The position numbers and the translations under genes are program-made. The notes under the pieces are model-generated. The model did not search any database. It was not told the DNA's origin and saw only the letters and a program-made list of their open reading frames with translations. This document shows, piece after piece, positions 1 to 5,413 of a stretch of 5,414 nt of DNA. The number at the start of each line of letters is the position of its first letter. The stretch's first letter is position 1. The DNA comes from Pseudomonadota bacterium (GTDB lineage Bacteria; Pseudomonadota; Alphaproteobacteria; Rhizobiales; Beijerinckiaceae). The stretch spans positions 1,561 through 6,974 of the forward strand of contig JAJXZN010000128.1 in NCBI GenBank assembly GCA_021780015.1, written 5' to 3'.

Positions 1-933
1 ATCGCCCGAATATTTCGGATCGCCGATGATCGGATGACCGATCGCCTCGGCATGGGCACGCAATTGATGCGTCCGGCCGGTGATCGGCTTCATCGACAGC
101 CAGGCGAGCCGCGAGGGAAGCTTGTCGACGACGGCATAATAGGTCACCGAATGCTGCGCCTCGGCATCGCCATGTTTGGCGATCTGCATTTTTTCGCGCG
201 CGGGCTGCGCGCCCGGCGTTTTTTTCCCCCGCACGTCACCCATGCCCTCGCCCTTGGCCAGAAAGAGCGAGATGCGGCCTTGCGCCGGCTTCGGCACGCC
301 TTCGACCAGCGCCCAATAGACTTTCTGCGCCTGGCGCGAGCGGAAAATCTCGCCGAGCTTGGCCGCCACGCGGCGCGACTTGGCGACAAGGAGCACACCG
401 GCCGTATCGCGATCGAGCCGATGGACGAGCACCGGACGCTCGCCCTTTTCATCCGCGAGCGAAGCCAGCATGCCATCGATATGATGCTTGGTGCCTGAGC
501 CGCCCTGCACGGCAAGGCCGTGCGGCTTGTTGAGCACCATCAGGTCCTGGTCCTCGTAGAGGATCATGCTGCGAATCGCCCTGCGATCGGCTTCGGACAC
601 TGGCGGCTTCGGCGCCGATGGCGCCACGGTGACCGGCGGAATGCGGATTTTCTGTCCGGCGGCAAGCCGCGTCGACGTCGTCGCCCGCGCGCCATCGACG
701 CGCACCTGGCCGGTGCGGACGATCTTGTTCAGATGCGACAGCGACAGGCTCGGCAGATGCCGCTTGAACCAGCGGTCGAGGCGCAGACCGTCTTCGTCTT
801 CGCTGACGGTGAGGGTCTGGACCGGGCTTGCCTGCCCGCCTCCGTCATGACGCGGCGCATGGCGCCGAAGCTGCCCGGGCTTTCCGCCCGGATCGCTTTG
901 CTTCCCCCGCACCGGCGCGCGTTCCTCGCTCAC
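1..933 (-). CDS. rluC: RluA-family 23S rRNA pseudouridine synthase, RluC-like (3' end outside window)
   Basis: This gene encodes a pseudouridine synthase that isomerises uridines in RNA. RluC enzymes modify 23S rRNA (positions 955, 2504 and 2580 in E. coli). The frame is open for 311 codons with no stop and leaves the window, so the C-terminus, perhaps 60-70 residues, is missing. An S4 RNA-binding domain lies at about residues 50-100 (GLRLDRWFKRHLP at its start). The catalytic domain shows LNKPHGLAVQGG at about 134-145, the catalytic-Asp motif HRLDRDTAG with D174, and GRTHQLRAHA from residue 286. The start is GTG at 933-931, which shares GTGA with the rarA stop, so translation is probably coupled. 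Residues 1-45 before the S4 domain are polar and rich in Gly, Pro and Arg, and look disordered. A basic stretch at about 226-250 lengthens the catalytic domain. The family assignment is firm. RluC rather than RluD or another paralogue rests on the S4 domain, overall similarity and gene context. Confidence 0.9.
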   Translation of the reverse strand, partial: MSEERAPVRGKQSDPGGKPGQLRRHAPRHDGGGQASPVQTLTVSEDEDGLRLDRWFKRHLPSLSLSHLNKIVRTGQVRVDGARATTSTRLAAGQKIRIPPVTVAPSAPKPPVSEADRRAIRSMILYEDQDLMVLNKPHGLAVQGGSGTKHHIDGMLASLADEKGERPVLVHRLDRDTAGVLLVAKSRRVAAKLGEIFRSRQAQKVYWALVEGVPKPAQGRISLFLAKGEGMGDVRGKKTPGAQPAREKMQIAKHGDAEAQHSVTYYAVVDKLPSRLAWLSMKPITGRTHQLRAHAEAIGHPIIGDPKYSGD

Positions 934-2237
934 GACTGATCCCGCTCCTTCCTGAGCTTTTCCCAATAATCGAGCCGCTTCTTGATCTCGCGTTCGAAGC
1001 CGCGTTCGACCGGCGCGTAGAGCTGCTGGCGGCCGAGCTTTTCCGGCCAATAATCCTGGCCCGAAAAGGCTTCGGGCGAATCATGATCATATTCATAGCC
1101 CGCGCCATAACCTTCGTTCTTCATCAATTTGGTCGGCGCGTTGAGAATGATCTTCGGCGGCATCAACGAGCCATGCTCCTTGGCGAGCCGCTGGGCGGCG
1201 CCATAGGCGCGATAGGCGGCATTCGATTTCGGCGCGGTCGCCACATAGATCAGCGCATTGGCGAGCGCCAGCTCGCCCTCGGGGGAGCCGAGAAAATCAT
1301 AGGCCTCTTTCGCCGCATTGGCGACGACAAGCGCCTGCGGATCGGCGAGGCCGATATCCTCGACCGCCATGCGGACGATGCGCCGCGCGATGAAGAGCGG
1401 CGCCTCGCCGGCATCAAGCATGCGCGCGAGATAATAGAGCGCCGCATCGGGGTCGGAGCCGCGCACGCATTTGTGCAGCGCGCTGATCAGATTGTAGTGG
1501 CCCTCCTGGGCTTTATCGTAGATCGGCGCGCGGCGCTGGACGATCTCGGTCAGGGAGGCGACATCGAGCGGCGCCGGCGGCGCGGCACGCCAGATTTCCT
1601 CGGCGAGCGTCAGCACGGCGCGGCCGTCGCCATCTGCCATGCGCAGCAGCGCATCGCGCGCCTCGGGCGTCAGCGGCAGATCCCTGCCCTCGACCTTTTC
1701 CGCGCGCAGCAGAAGTTTGGCCAAAGCCGCCTCGTCCAAAGCGCGGAAGGTCAGCACCCGCGCCCGCGACAGCAGCGCCGCGTTCAATTCGAAGCTCGGG
1801 TTTTCCGTGGTCGCGCCGATCAAAGTGATCGTGCCGTCTTCCATCACCGGCAGAAAACTGTCCTGCTGCGTGCGGTTGAAGCGGTGGATCTCGTCGACGA
1901 AAAGCAGCGTGCCCTGGCCGATGGCGCGGCGCTTGCGCGCTTCGTCGAAGACTTTCTTAAGTTCGGCGATGCCGGAAAAAATCGCCGAGATCTGCACGAA
2001 AGCGAGCTTGGTCTCCTGAGCCAGGAGCCGCGCGACCGTGGTCTTGCCGGTTCCGGGCGGGCCCCAAAAGATCAGGCTGCCGAGCGAACCGGCGCGGATC
2101 AGACGCGTCAGCGCGCCGTCGGGCCCAAGCAGATGGTCTTGGCCCGCGACCTCGTCGAGGTTTTGCGGACGCAGCCGGTCGGCCAGCGGATGAGGCGCTT
2201 GATCGGATAAATGTGCGGCGGTGAAAAGATCGGACAT
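930..2237 (-). CDS. rarA: Replication-associated recombination protein A (RarA/MgsA), AAA+ ATPase
   Basis: RarA is a cytoplasmic AAA+ ATPase of the clamp-loader clade (RarA/Mgs1/WRNIP1). It works at stalled replication forks and single-stranded DNA gaps. The 435-residue length is normal for the family. The N-terminus (PLADRLRPQNLDEVAGQDHLLG, in two parts at 17-24 and 25-38) is the usual family start and supports the ATG at 2237. The Walker A motif GPPGTGKTT is at 59-67, Walker B LLFVDE at 111-116 followed by HRFN, sensor 1 GATTENPSF at 141-149, and the arginine-finger region LLSRAR at 155-160. The C-terminal half matches the AAA-associated and MgsA C-terminal tetramerisation regions, with the characteristic GYGAGYEYDHD near residue 385. 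The ribosome-binding site is weak (GAAG about 5 bases before ATG). It is the first gene of a rarA-rluC pair joined by a four-base GTGA overlap, and it diverges from parA. No key residue is missing. Confidence 0.97.
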   Translation of the reverse strand: MSDLFTAAHLSDQAPHPLADRLRPQNLDEVAGQDHLLGPDGALTRLIRAGSLGSLIFWGPPGTGKTTVARLLAQETKLAFVQISAIFSGIAELKKVFDEARKRRAIGQGTLLFVDEIHRFNRTQQDSFLPVMEDGTITLIGATTENPSFELNAALLSRARVLTFRALDEAALAKLLLRAEKVEGRDLPLTPEARDALLRMADGDGRAVLTLAEEIWRAAPPAPLDVASLTEIVQRRAPIYDKAQEGHYNLISALHKCVRGSDPDAALYYLARMLDAGEAPLFIARRIVRMAVEDIGLADPQALVVANAAKEAYDFLGSPEGELALANALIYVATAPKSNAAYRAYGAAQRLAKEHGSLMPPKIILNAPTKLMKNEGYGAGYEYDHDSPEAFSGQDYWPEKLGRQQLYAPVERGFEREIKKRLDYWEKLRKERDQS

Positions 2238-2292
2238 ATTGCTTCAATTTGGGCGCGAAAGTCTCGGAAATGAAGAGCAAAAAGCGCTCGCC

Positions 2293-2304
2293 GCGAATAT
2301 TCGC
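2293..2304. promoter_or_regulatory. Perfect 12-base palindrome, possible operator
   Basis: GCGAATATTCGC reads the same on both strands and lies in the divergent rarA/parA promoter region, 56 bases upstream of the rarA start. It overlaps the weak candidate -10 of rarA, a position where a dimeric repressor could act. The symmetry does not extend beyond 12 bases. No cognate regulator is recognisable. It is not a consensus LexA site of the alphaproteobacterial type (GTTCN7GTTC), which would have been the expected signal for a repair gene. It could be chance. Confidence 0.3.
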
Positions 2305-2352
2305 AAGCTCGGGCTGCAGCGCCAAATCCAAATCTTTATCAGTCAGTTAACG

Positions 2353-2381
2353 TTTCGATGAGAAATGAAAGCAAGTATAAT
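2353..2381 (+). promoter_or_regulatory. Putative sigma-70-type promoter of parA
   Basis: A perfect TATAAT occurs at 2376-2381. With a 17-base spacer the -35 position holds TTTCGA, which matches only three of six bases of TTGACA, and there is no TG extension before the -10. Transcription would start near 2388, giving a leader of about 20 bases before the ATG at 2410. If correct, the in-frame ATG at 2365 lies upstream of the transcript and cannot be the start. Confidence 0.5.
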
Positions 2382-2396
2382 TTTGCATCGAATCGC

Positions 2397-2401
2397 GGGA
2401 G
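2397..2401 (+). promoter_or_regulatory. Ribosome-binding site that decides the parA start
   Basis: GGGAG stands eight bases before the ATG at 2410. The alternative in-frame ATG at 2365 would add 15 residues (MKASIILHRIAGAPH) ahead of the canonical ParA beginning, and these are not typical of the family. Confidence 0.7.
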
Positions 2402-2409
2402 CTCCTCAC

Positions 2410-3069
2410 ATGCGTATTGTCGCAATGGTCAATCAAAAGGGCGGGTCCGGCAAAAGCACTTTGGCTGCCTGCCTTGCCGTCGCCGCGCAGGAAGCCGGCG
2501 AACGCGTCTTTCTTATCGATATGGACCCGCAGAAGTCGTTGTTGAAATGGGGCCATCGCCGCCAGGACAAGGACCTGCCGGTCGAGGCCGTGACCGCTGC
2601 AAAGCTCGATGCCGCGCTGGCCGCGCTCGCCCGCGGTCGCGTGACGCTGGTCATCGTCGATACGCCCGCCACCGACTCGCCCGCCGCCGATGCCGCAATG
2701 CGCGCCGCCGACCTCTGCCTCATCCCGGCGCGGCCGACCATCTTCGACATTTGGGCCAGCGAAGCCACCCGCGGCAAACTGAAGACGCTCAGCAAGGATT
2801 ACGCCTTCGTCCTCAACCAATGCCCGCCGATGCAAGAGAGCCAGCGCGTCAATGACGGCGCTGCCGCCGTCGAGGCTATGGGTGGATTGCTGCGGCCCTT
2901 CGTCGTCGCCCGCGTCGATTATCAGGAAGCGGCGCGCGAAGGCATGGGCGTTACCGAGATCGATACCGAGGGCAAGGCTGCCGAAGAGGTGCGCCATCTC
3001 TGGTCGTCGCTGAAACGCCGCCTCAGCCGATTGAAGCACGCGGAAAAGGGTACCCGCCGCGCCGCGTAA
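2410..3069 (+). CDS. Orphan ParA/MinD-type (SIMIBI) ATPase
   Basis: This 219-residue protein belongs to the ParA/MinD class of deviant Walker ATPases, which dimerise on ATP and position DNA or protein cargo, usually using the nucleoid or the membrane as a matrix. It begins MRIVAMVNQKGGSGKST: the deviant Walker A has the signature lysine K10 and the phosphate-binding K15. LIDMDPQ at 35-41 is the Walker A' region with D39. VIVDTPA at 81-87 is Walker B with D84. It has no N-terminal helix-turn-helix, so it resembles small plasmid-type (ParF-like) or cargo-positioning ParAs rather than P1-type or chromosomal Soj with its partner. The C-terminal tail, about residues 199-219 (SSLKRRLSRLKHAEKG), is strongly basic and may form an amphipathic helix, possibly for DNA or membrane contact. 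No ParB-like gene or parS-like repeat lies beside it. It is the only plus-strand gene here, divergent from rarA and convergent with the protease. The family is certain; the cargo is unknown. Confidence 0.93.
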   Translation: MRIVAMVNQKGGSGKSTLAACLAVAAQEAGERVFLIDMDPQKSLLKWGHRRQDKDLPVEAVTAAKLDAALAALARGRVTLVIVDTPATDSPAADAAMRAADLCLIPARPTIFDIWASEATRGKLKTLSKDYAFVLNQCPPMQESQRVNDGAAAVEAMGGLLRPFVVARVDYQEAAREGMGVTEIDTEGKAAEEVRHLWSSLKRRLSRLKHAEKGTRRAA

Positions 3070-3078
3070 GCGGCGGGT
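3052..3078. terminator. Hairpin across the parA stop codon, possible bidirectional terminator
   Basis: ACCCGCCGC (3052-3060) pairs perfectly with GCGGCGGGT (3070-3078) around a nine-base loop that contains the parA stop codon. On the plus strand no T-run follows, so termination of parA would have to be weak or Rho-assisted. Read on the minus strand, the stem is followed after four bases by TTTT (3047-3044), so it may act better as a backstop for transcripts arriving from the protease gene. Confidence 0.45.
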
Positions 3079-3108
3079 CCGTTAGCCTCGCATGGCACTA
3101 AGACCGCT

Positions 3109-3127
3109 GCGCGTCTCGGCGACGCGC
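3109..3127. terminator. Hairpin directly after the protease stop codon
   Basis: GCGCGTC (3109-3115) pairs perfectly with GACGCGC (3121-3127) around the five-base loop TCGGC. On the minus strand the stem begins at the last base of the protease TAG stop. The sequence after it (AGCGGTCTTAG) has no real T-run. It is a plausible intrinsic or structure-assisted terminator for the minus-strand unit, but not a textbook one. Confidence 0.45.
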
Positions 3128-4536
3128 TAGCCGCCCACCACCGTGGTGATGATCTGATTGCCGCGACCGATGCTGATTTTCCAGAAATAATGATCGCCGA
3201 GGGTGGCTTTCTCCAGGTCGTGCGTCGTCTCGATCTTCTTGTTGTTGACGGCGATCACGACGTCGCCCTTTTGCAGGTTCAACGCCGCGGCGCGCGAATC
3301 TTGATCGATGTCGCTGATCACCACGCCCTGGTTGGGCGATTCGAGCGAATATTCCTCCGCCACCGCCGGCGAGATGTTGATGACCGTTGCGCCGGCAAAA
3401 GGCGATGATCCGGTGATCTTGACCGGGTCACGCGGCAGGTCCGGCGCGGCCTCCGCCTTGACTGTGAGCTCCAGCGGCTTACCGCTGCGAATGACCGAAA
3501 ACACCGCATTGCTGCCGAGCGGCACAGTGGCGAAACGGTAGCTGAAGGCCTCGACATCGTCCGTCGGCTGGCCGTCGATGGCGACGATGAGGTCGCCATG
3601 TTGCAGGCCCGCGGCTTCCGCCGGGCTCTTCGGCGTCACGTCGGTGACGAGCGTACCGACCGGCCGGTCAAGATTGAGCGAATCGGCAATATCCTTCGAA
3701 ATGTTCTGCAGGCCGGCGCCGAGATAAGGACGCCGGACCGCCGAGCGGCCAGCTTTGGCGGTGGCGACGATCACCTTCACCATATCCGAGGGAATGGCAA
3801 AGCCGATGCCGACCGAACTGCCGGTTTGCGAGACGATCGCCGAATTGATGCCGATGAGCCGCCCATGCATATCGACCAAAGCGCCGCCGGAATTGCCCGG
3901 ATTGATCGCCGCGTCCGTCTGGATGAAGAAGCCGTAATGGGAAATGCCCTCTTCCGTGCGCGCCAGCGCCGAGATGATGCCCTGGGTGACGGTCTGGCCG
4001 ACGCCGAAGGGATCGCCGATGGCGAGTACCAGATCGCCCACTTGAAGCTTGTCGGAATCGTCGAATTCCATGAAGGGAAACGGCCCTTTGCCTTTGAGCC
4101 GCAAAACCGCGAGGTCGGTGCGCTGATCGCGGAGCACGATCTCAGCCGGCATTTCGCGCCGGTCGGCGAGCGCGACCTTCACGTCGGTCATGCCGGAGAT
4201 CACGTGATAATTTGTGACGACAAGCCCGCTCGGATCGATCAGCACGCCGGAGCCGAGCGATTGCGCTGTCGGCCCGCCTGGCCGCTCCTCCTGCGAATCG
4301 CCGAAGAAATGCCGGAAGATCGGATCGTCGAACAAAGGATTGCGGGGCGCGGTGTCGGTGCGCGATGCGTAGACGTTGACGACCGCGGGCGCGACCTTTT
4401 TGACGATCGGTGCGAACGACAAAGTAATCTCGGCGGCTGAGGCCGGCACGGTTTGCTCCGCGGTCAAAGGCGTCGCCGCAAGAGCCGCGCCGAACGTCAA
4501 GGCAAACACGATCAGAGGGCGAGACAGCACTTTCAT
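3127..4536 (-). CDS. Do-like periplasmic serine endoprotease (DegP/DegQ family) with two PDZ domains
   Basis: This is an envelope quality-control protease of the HtrA family (peptidase S1C), degrading or holding misfolded proteins in the periplasm. The protein has 469 residues. Residues 1-26 look like a signal peptide: MKVLSRP, then a hydrophobic core, then LTA before EQ. The trypsin-like domain has the triad H111 (TNYHVI), D141 (RTDLAVL) and S216 in NPGNSGGAL. PDZ1 spans about 265-362 (YLGAGLQ, then AGLQHGDLIVAIDG) and PDZ2 about 378-469 (LNLQKGDVVIAVNN). The loop between 59 and 92 is short compared with the long LA loop of E. coli DegP, so it may be nearer DegQ. The start is ATG at 4536 with GAGGA four bases upstream; an in-frame TTG 11 codons earlier would add charged residues before the signal peptide and is unlikely. 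It follows the DUF4260 gene by 36 bases with no obvious terminator, so cotranscription with rplQ is possible. Confidence 0.95.
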   Translation of the reverse strand: MKVLSRPLIVFALTFGAALAATPLTAEQTVPASAAEITLSFAPIVKKVAPAVVNVYASRTDTAPRNPLFDDPIFRHFFGDSQEERPGGPTAQSLGSGVLIDPSGLVVTNYHVISGMTDVKVALADRREMPAEIVLRDQRTDLAVLRLKGKGPFPFMEFDDSDKLQVGDLVLAIGDPFGVGQTVTQGIISALARTEEGISHYGFFIQTDAAINPGNSGGALVDMHGRLIGINSAIVSQTGSSVGIGFAIPSDMVKVIVATAKAGRSAVRRPYLGAGLQNISKDIADSLNLDRPVGTLVTDVTPKSPAEAAGLQHGDLIVAIDGQPTDDVEAFSYRFATVPLGSNAVFSVIRSGKPLELTVKAEAAPDLPRDPVKITGSSPFAGATVINISPAVAEEYSLESPNQGVVISDIDQDSRAAALNLQKGDVVIAVNNKKIETTHDLEKATLGDHYFWKISIGRGNQIITTVVGG

Positions 4537-4572
4537 ACGATCCTCGTCATTTGCCGCCGATAGAACCAAATC

Positions 4573-4965
4573 CTAGCGGCCGATATGTCCCAAATGTGTG
4601 TCGCCGAAGGCCGTGGCATATTTTAGCCCGTAGCCCAAAGCCCGGTCGGCGCCGATATGGGCAAGCCAGATCAAGGCGATAGATTGGCCCAGGGGATGCA
4701 CCAGCAGGCTGGAGAGGCCGAGCAATACGAGCGGAGCCAGCGTCGTATGGACGAGATTATAGGCGAAGGCGCCGATGCGAGGCGAAACGAGATAAGCCAG
4801 GAACGACAAATCCGGCGTGAAGAACAGAAGCGCAAACAAGAGCCAGGAGCCATGGCCGAGCCAAAAGAAAAAGGCGGCGCCGATCGCCAGCGCCGCCCCT
4901 TCCAAGCGTAAAATCCAACGGGGGCCGCCGGTGACGGCACCCGTCACGGCGAGACCGGCGCTCAT
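4573..4965 (-). CDS. DUF4260 family small membrane protein
   Basis: This 130-residue integral membrane protein has about four hydrophobic segments (roughly 20-37, 40-60, 64-89 and 93-111). Its function is not known. The family signatures I recognise as DUF4260 are LRLEGAAL at 19-26, [13 protein letters not shown] at 51-63, YNLVH at 69-73, [17 protein letters not shown] at 100-116 and [10 protein letters not shown] at 120-129. Conserved polar residues in or beside the membrane segments (D52, H73, H103, D107, D122, H124) could form a metal or catalytic site, but this is inference. The ATG at 4965 overlaps the rplQ stop as ATGA, which suggests translational reinitiation. GAGG lies only one base before the ATG, too close to be a good ribosome-binding site. 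A GTG at codon 7 is an alternative start. The C-terminus is complete. The protease gene follows after 36 bases. Confidence 0.85.
   Translation of the reverse strand: MSAGLAVTGAVTGGPRWILRLEGAALAIGAAFFFWLGHGSWLLFALLFFTPDLSFLAYLVSPRIGAFAYNLVHTTLAPLVLLGLSSLLVHPLGQSIALIWLAHIGADRALGYGLKYATAFGDTHLGHIGR
4931..4947 (-). other. Short stem-loop in the first codons of the DUF4260 gene
   Basis: GTGACGG (4931-4937) pairs perfectly with CCGTCAC (4941-4947) around a three-base loop. In the minus-strand mRNA the hairpin covers codons 7-12 of the DUF4260 gene, just after the ATGA junction. It could slow or limit reinitiation after rplQ. It may equally be a by-product of GC-rich coding sequence. Confidence 0.3.
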
Positions 4966-5378
4966 GCCTCGGCCGCAGCCTCGTCCAGCACCGGCCCCGA
5001 ATCCTTGCCCTTCGCGTCCTCGTCGCGGTCGACGAATTCGATCACCGCAAGCGCCGCGTTGTCGCCCTGGCGGAAACCTGCCTTCAACACGCGCGTATAG
5101 CCGCCGTTGCGGGTCTTGTAGCGCGGACCCAGGACATCGAAGAGCTTGCGGACGAGATCGACGTCCTTGATCTGAGCAATCGCCTGGCGGCGCGCATGTA
5201 GATCGCCGCGCTTGCCGAGCGTCACGAGCTTTTCGACGACCGGACGCAAATCCTTCGCTTTCGGCAGCGTTGTGACGATCTGCTCATGCTTGATGAGCGC
5301 CTGGGACAGATTGGCGAACATCGCCTTGCGATGTTCATGCGTGCGGTTGAAGCGGCGCTTCGCGCGACCGTGATACAT
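4962..5378 (-). CDS. rplQ: 50S ribosomal protein bL17
   Basis: bL17 is a large-subunit ribosomal protein that binds 23S rRNA near the exit-tunnel side. The 138-residue protein matches the alphaproteobacterial form: [15 protein letters not shown] at 10-24, [19 protein letters not shown] at 29-47, [17 protein letters not shown] at 51-67, and [10 protein letters not shown] with GFRQGDNA after it. The C-terminal extension ([13 protein letters not shown] followed by an acidic, Ala-rich tail) is usual for this class and absent from E. coli L17. The start ATG at 5378 has GGAG seven bases upstream (minus strand, 5389-5386). The protein starts MYHGRAKRR, whereas most family members I recall start MRHG, so position 2 is unusual. 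Its stop overlaps the next start as ATGA. By family convention it closes the rpsM-rpsK-rpoA-rplQ operon. Confidence 0.98.
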   Translation of the reverse strand: MYHGRAKRRFNRTHEHRKAMFANLSQALIKHEQIVTTLPKAKDLRPVVEKLVTLGKRGDLHARRQAIAQIKDVDLVRKLFDVLGPRYKTRNGGYTRVLKAGFRQGDNAALAVIEFVDRDEDAKGKDSGPVLDEAAAEA

Positions 5379-5389
5379 GGCCCATCTCC

Positions 5390-5413
5390 TTATGCGGCCG
5401 CCGTGCCAAGGTA
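5390..5413 (-). CDS. Possible C-terminal tail of the gene upstream of rplQ (rpoA expected)
   Basis: On the minus strand one frame from the window edge reads YLGTAAA and ends at TAA (5392-5390), 11 bases before the rplQ ATG and immediately before its ribosome-binding site. Since rpoA normally precedes rplQ, this could be the end of rpoA. The seven visible residues are too few to identify, and they do not match the C-terminal ending of alphaproteobacterial RpoA that I remember (acidic and aromatic, ending near EDHY). It may equally be leader sequence. Confidence 0.3.
   Translation of the reverse strand, partial: YLGTAAA

Larger units (their letters stand above)
2238..2409. other. Divergent rarA/parA intergenic region
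   Basis: These 172 bases separate the start codons of rarA and parA and are visibly richer in A and T than the genes around them. They must hold the promoters for both directions. For parA there is a good -10 box. For rarA only a weak pair is visible on the minus strand, TTGGCG (2319-2324) and GAATAT with a 17-base spacer, which is not convincing. A 12-base perfect palindrome sits near the middle. Short tandem repeats (CCAAATCCAAAT at 2322-2333, TCAGTCAG at 2339-2346) are also present. I found no parS-like site and no convincing small gene. Confidence 0.7.

Noticed and set aside
34..939. Several plus-strand frames opposite the RluC-like gene
   Set aside because: The minus-strand frame runs unbroken for 311 codons with S4 and pseudouridine synthase motifs; the plus-strand frames are low-complexity Arg-rich shadows.
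828..2210. 460-codon open frame on the plus strand opposite rarA
   Set aside because: It lies entirely antisense to a clear RarA gene, has an Arg-rich composition typical of antisense GC-rich frames, and shows no recognisable domain.
1957..2331. Minus-strand frame beginning in the rarA leader, suggesting an N-terminal extension or small upstream gene
   Set aside because: It is out of frame with rarA and becomes Arg/Ser/Pro-rich once it enters the rarA coding region. RarA already has its canonical N-terminus at 2237.
2322..2346. Short tandem repeats CCAAATCCAAAT and TCAGTCAG
   Set aside because: Two copies of six and four bases are within what chance gives in an AT-richer spacer, and there is no iteron-like array.
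2238..2409. parS-like centromere for the ParA protein
   Set aside because: I looked for the TGTTTCACGTGAAACA-type palindrome and for clustered iterons and found neither; the 12-base palindrome present is single and unrelated.
2347..3039. 230-codon open frame on the minus strand opposite parA
   Set aside because: It covers the same bases as a motif-complete ParA ATPase and shows no family signature, so it is a coding shadow.
3598..4440. 280-codon open frame on the plus strand opposite the Do-like protease
   Set aside because: The protease on the other strand has its complete catalytic triad and two PDZ domains. The plus-strand frame is Arg/Asp/His-rich with no domain and no good ribosome-binding site.
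4537..4569. Upstream TTG start of the protease giving an 11-residue extension
   Set aside because: The extension is polar and charged and would precede the signal peptide. The ATG at 4536 has GAGGA just upstream and gives a normal secretion signal.
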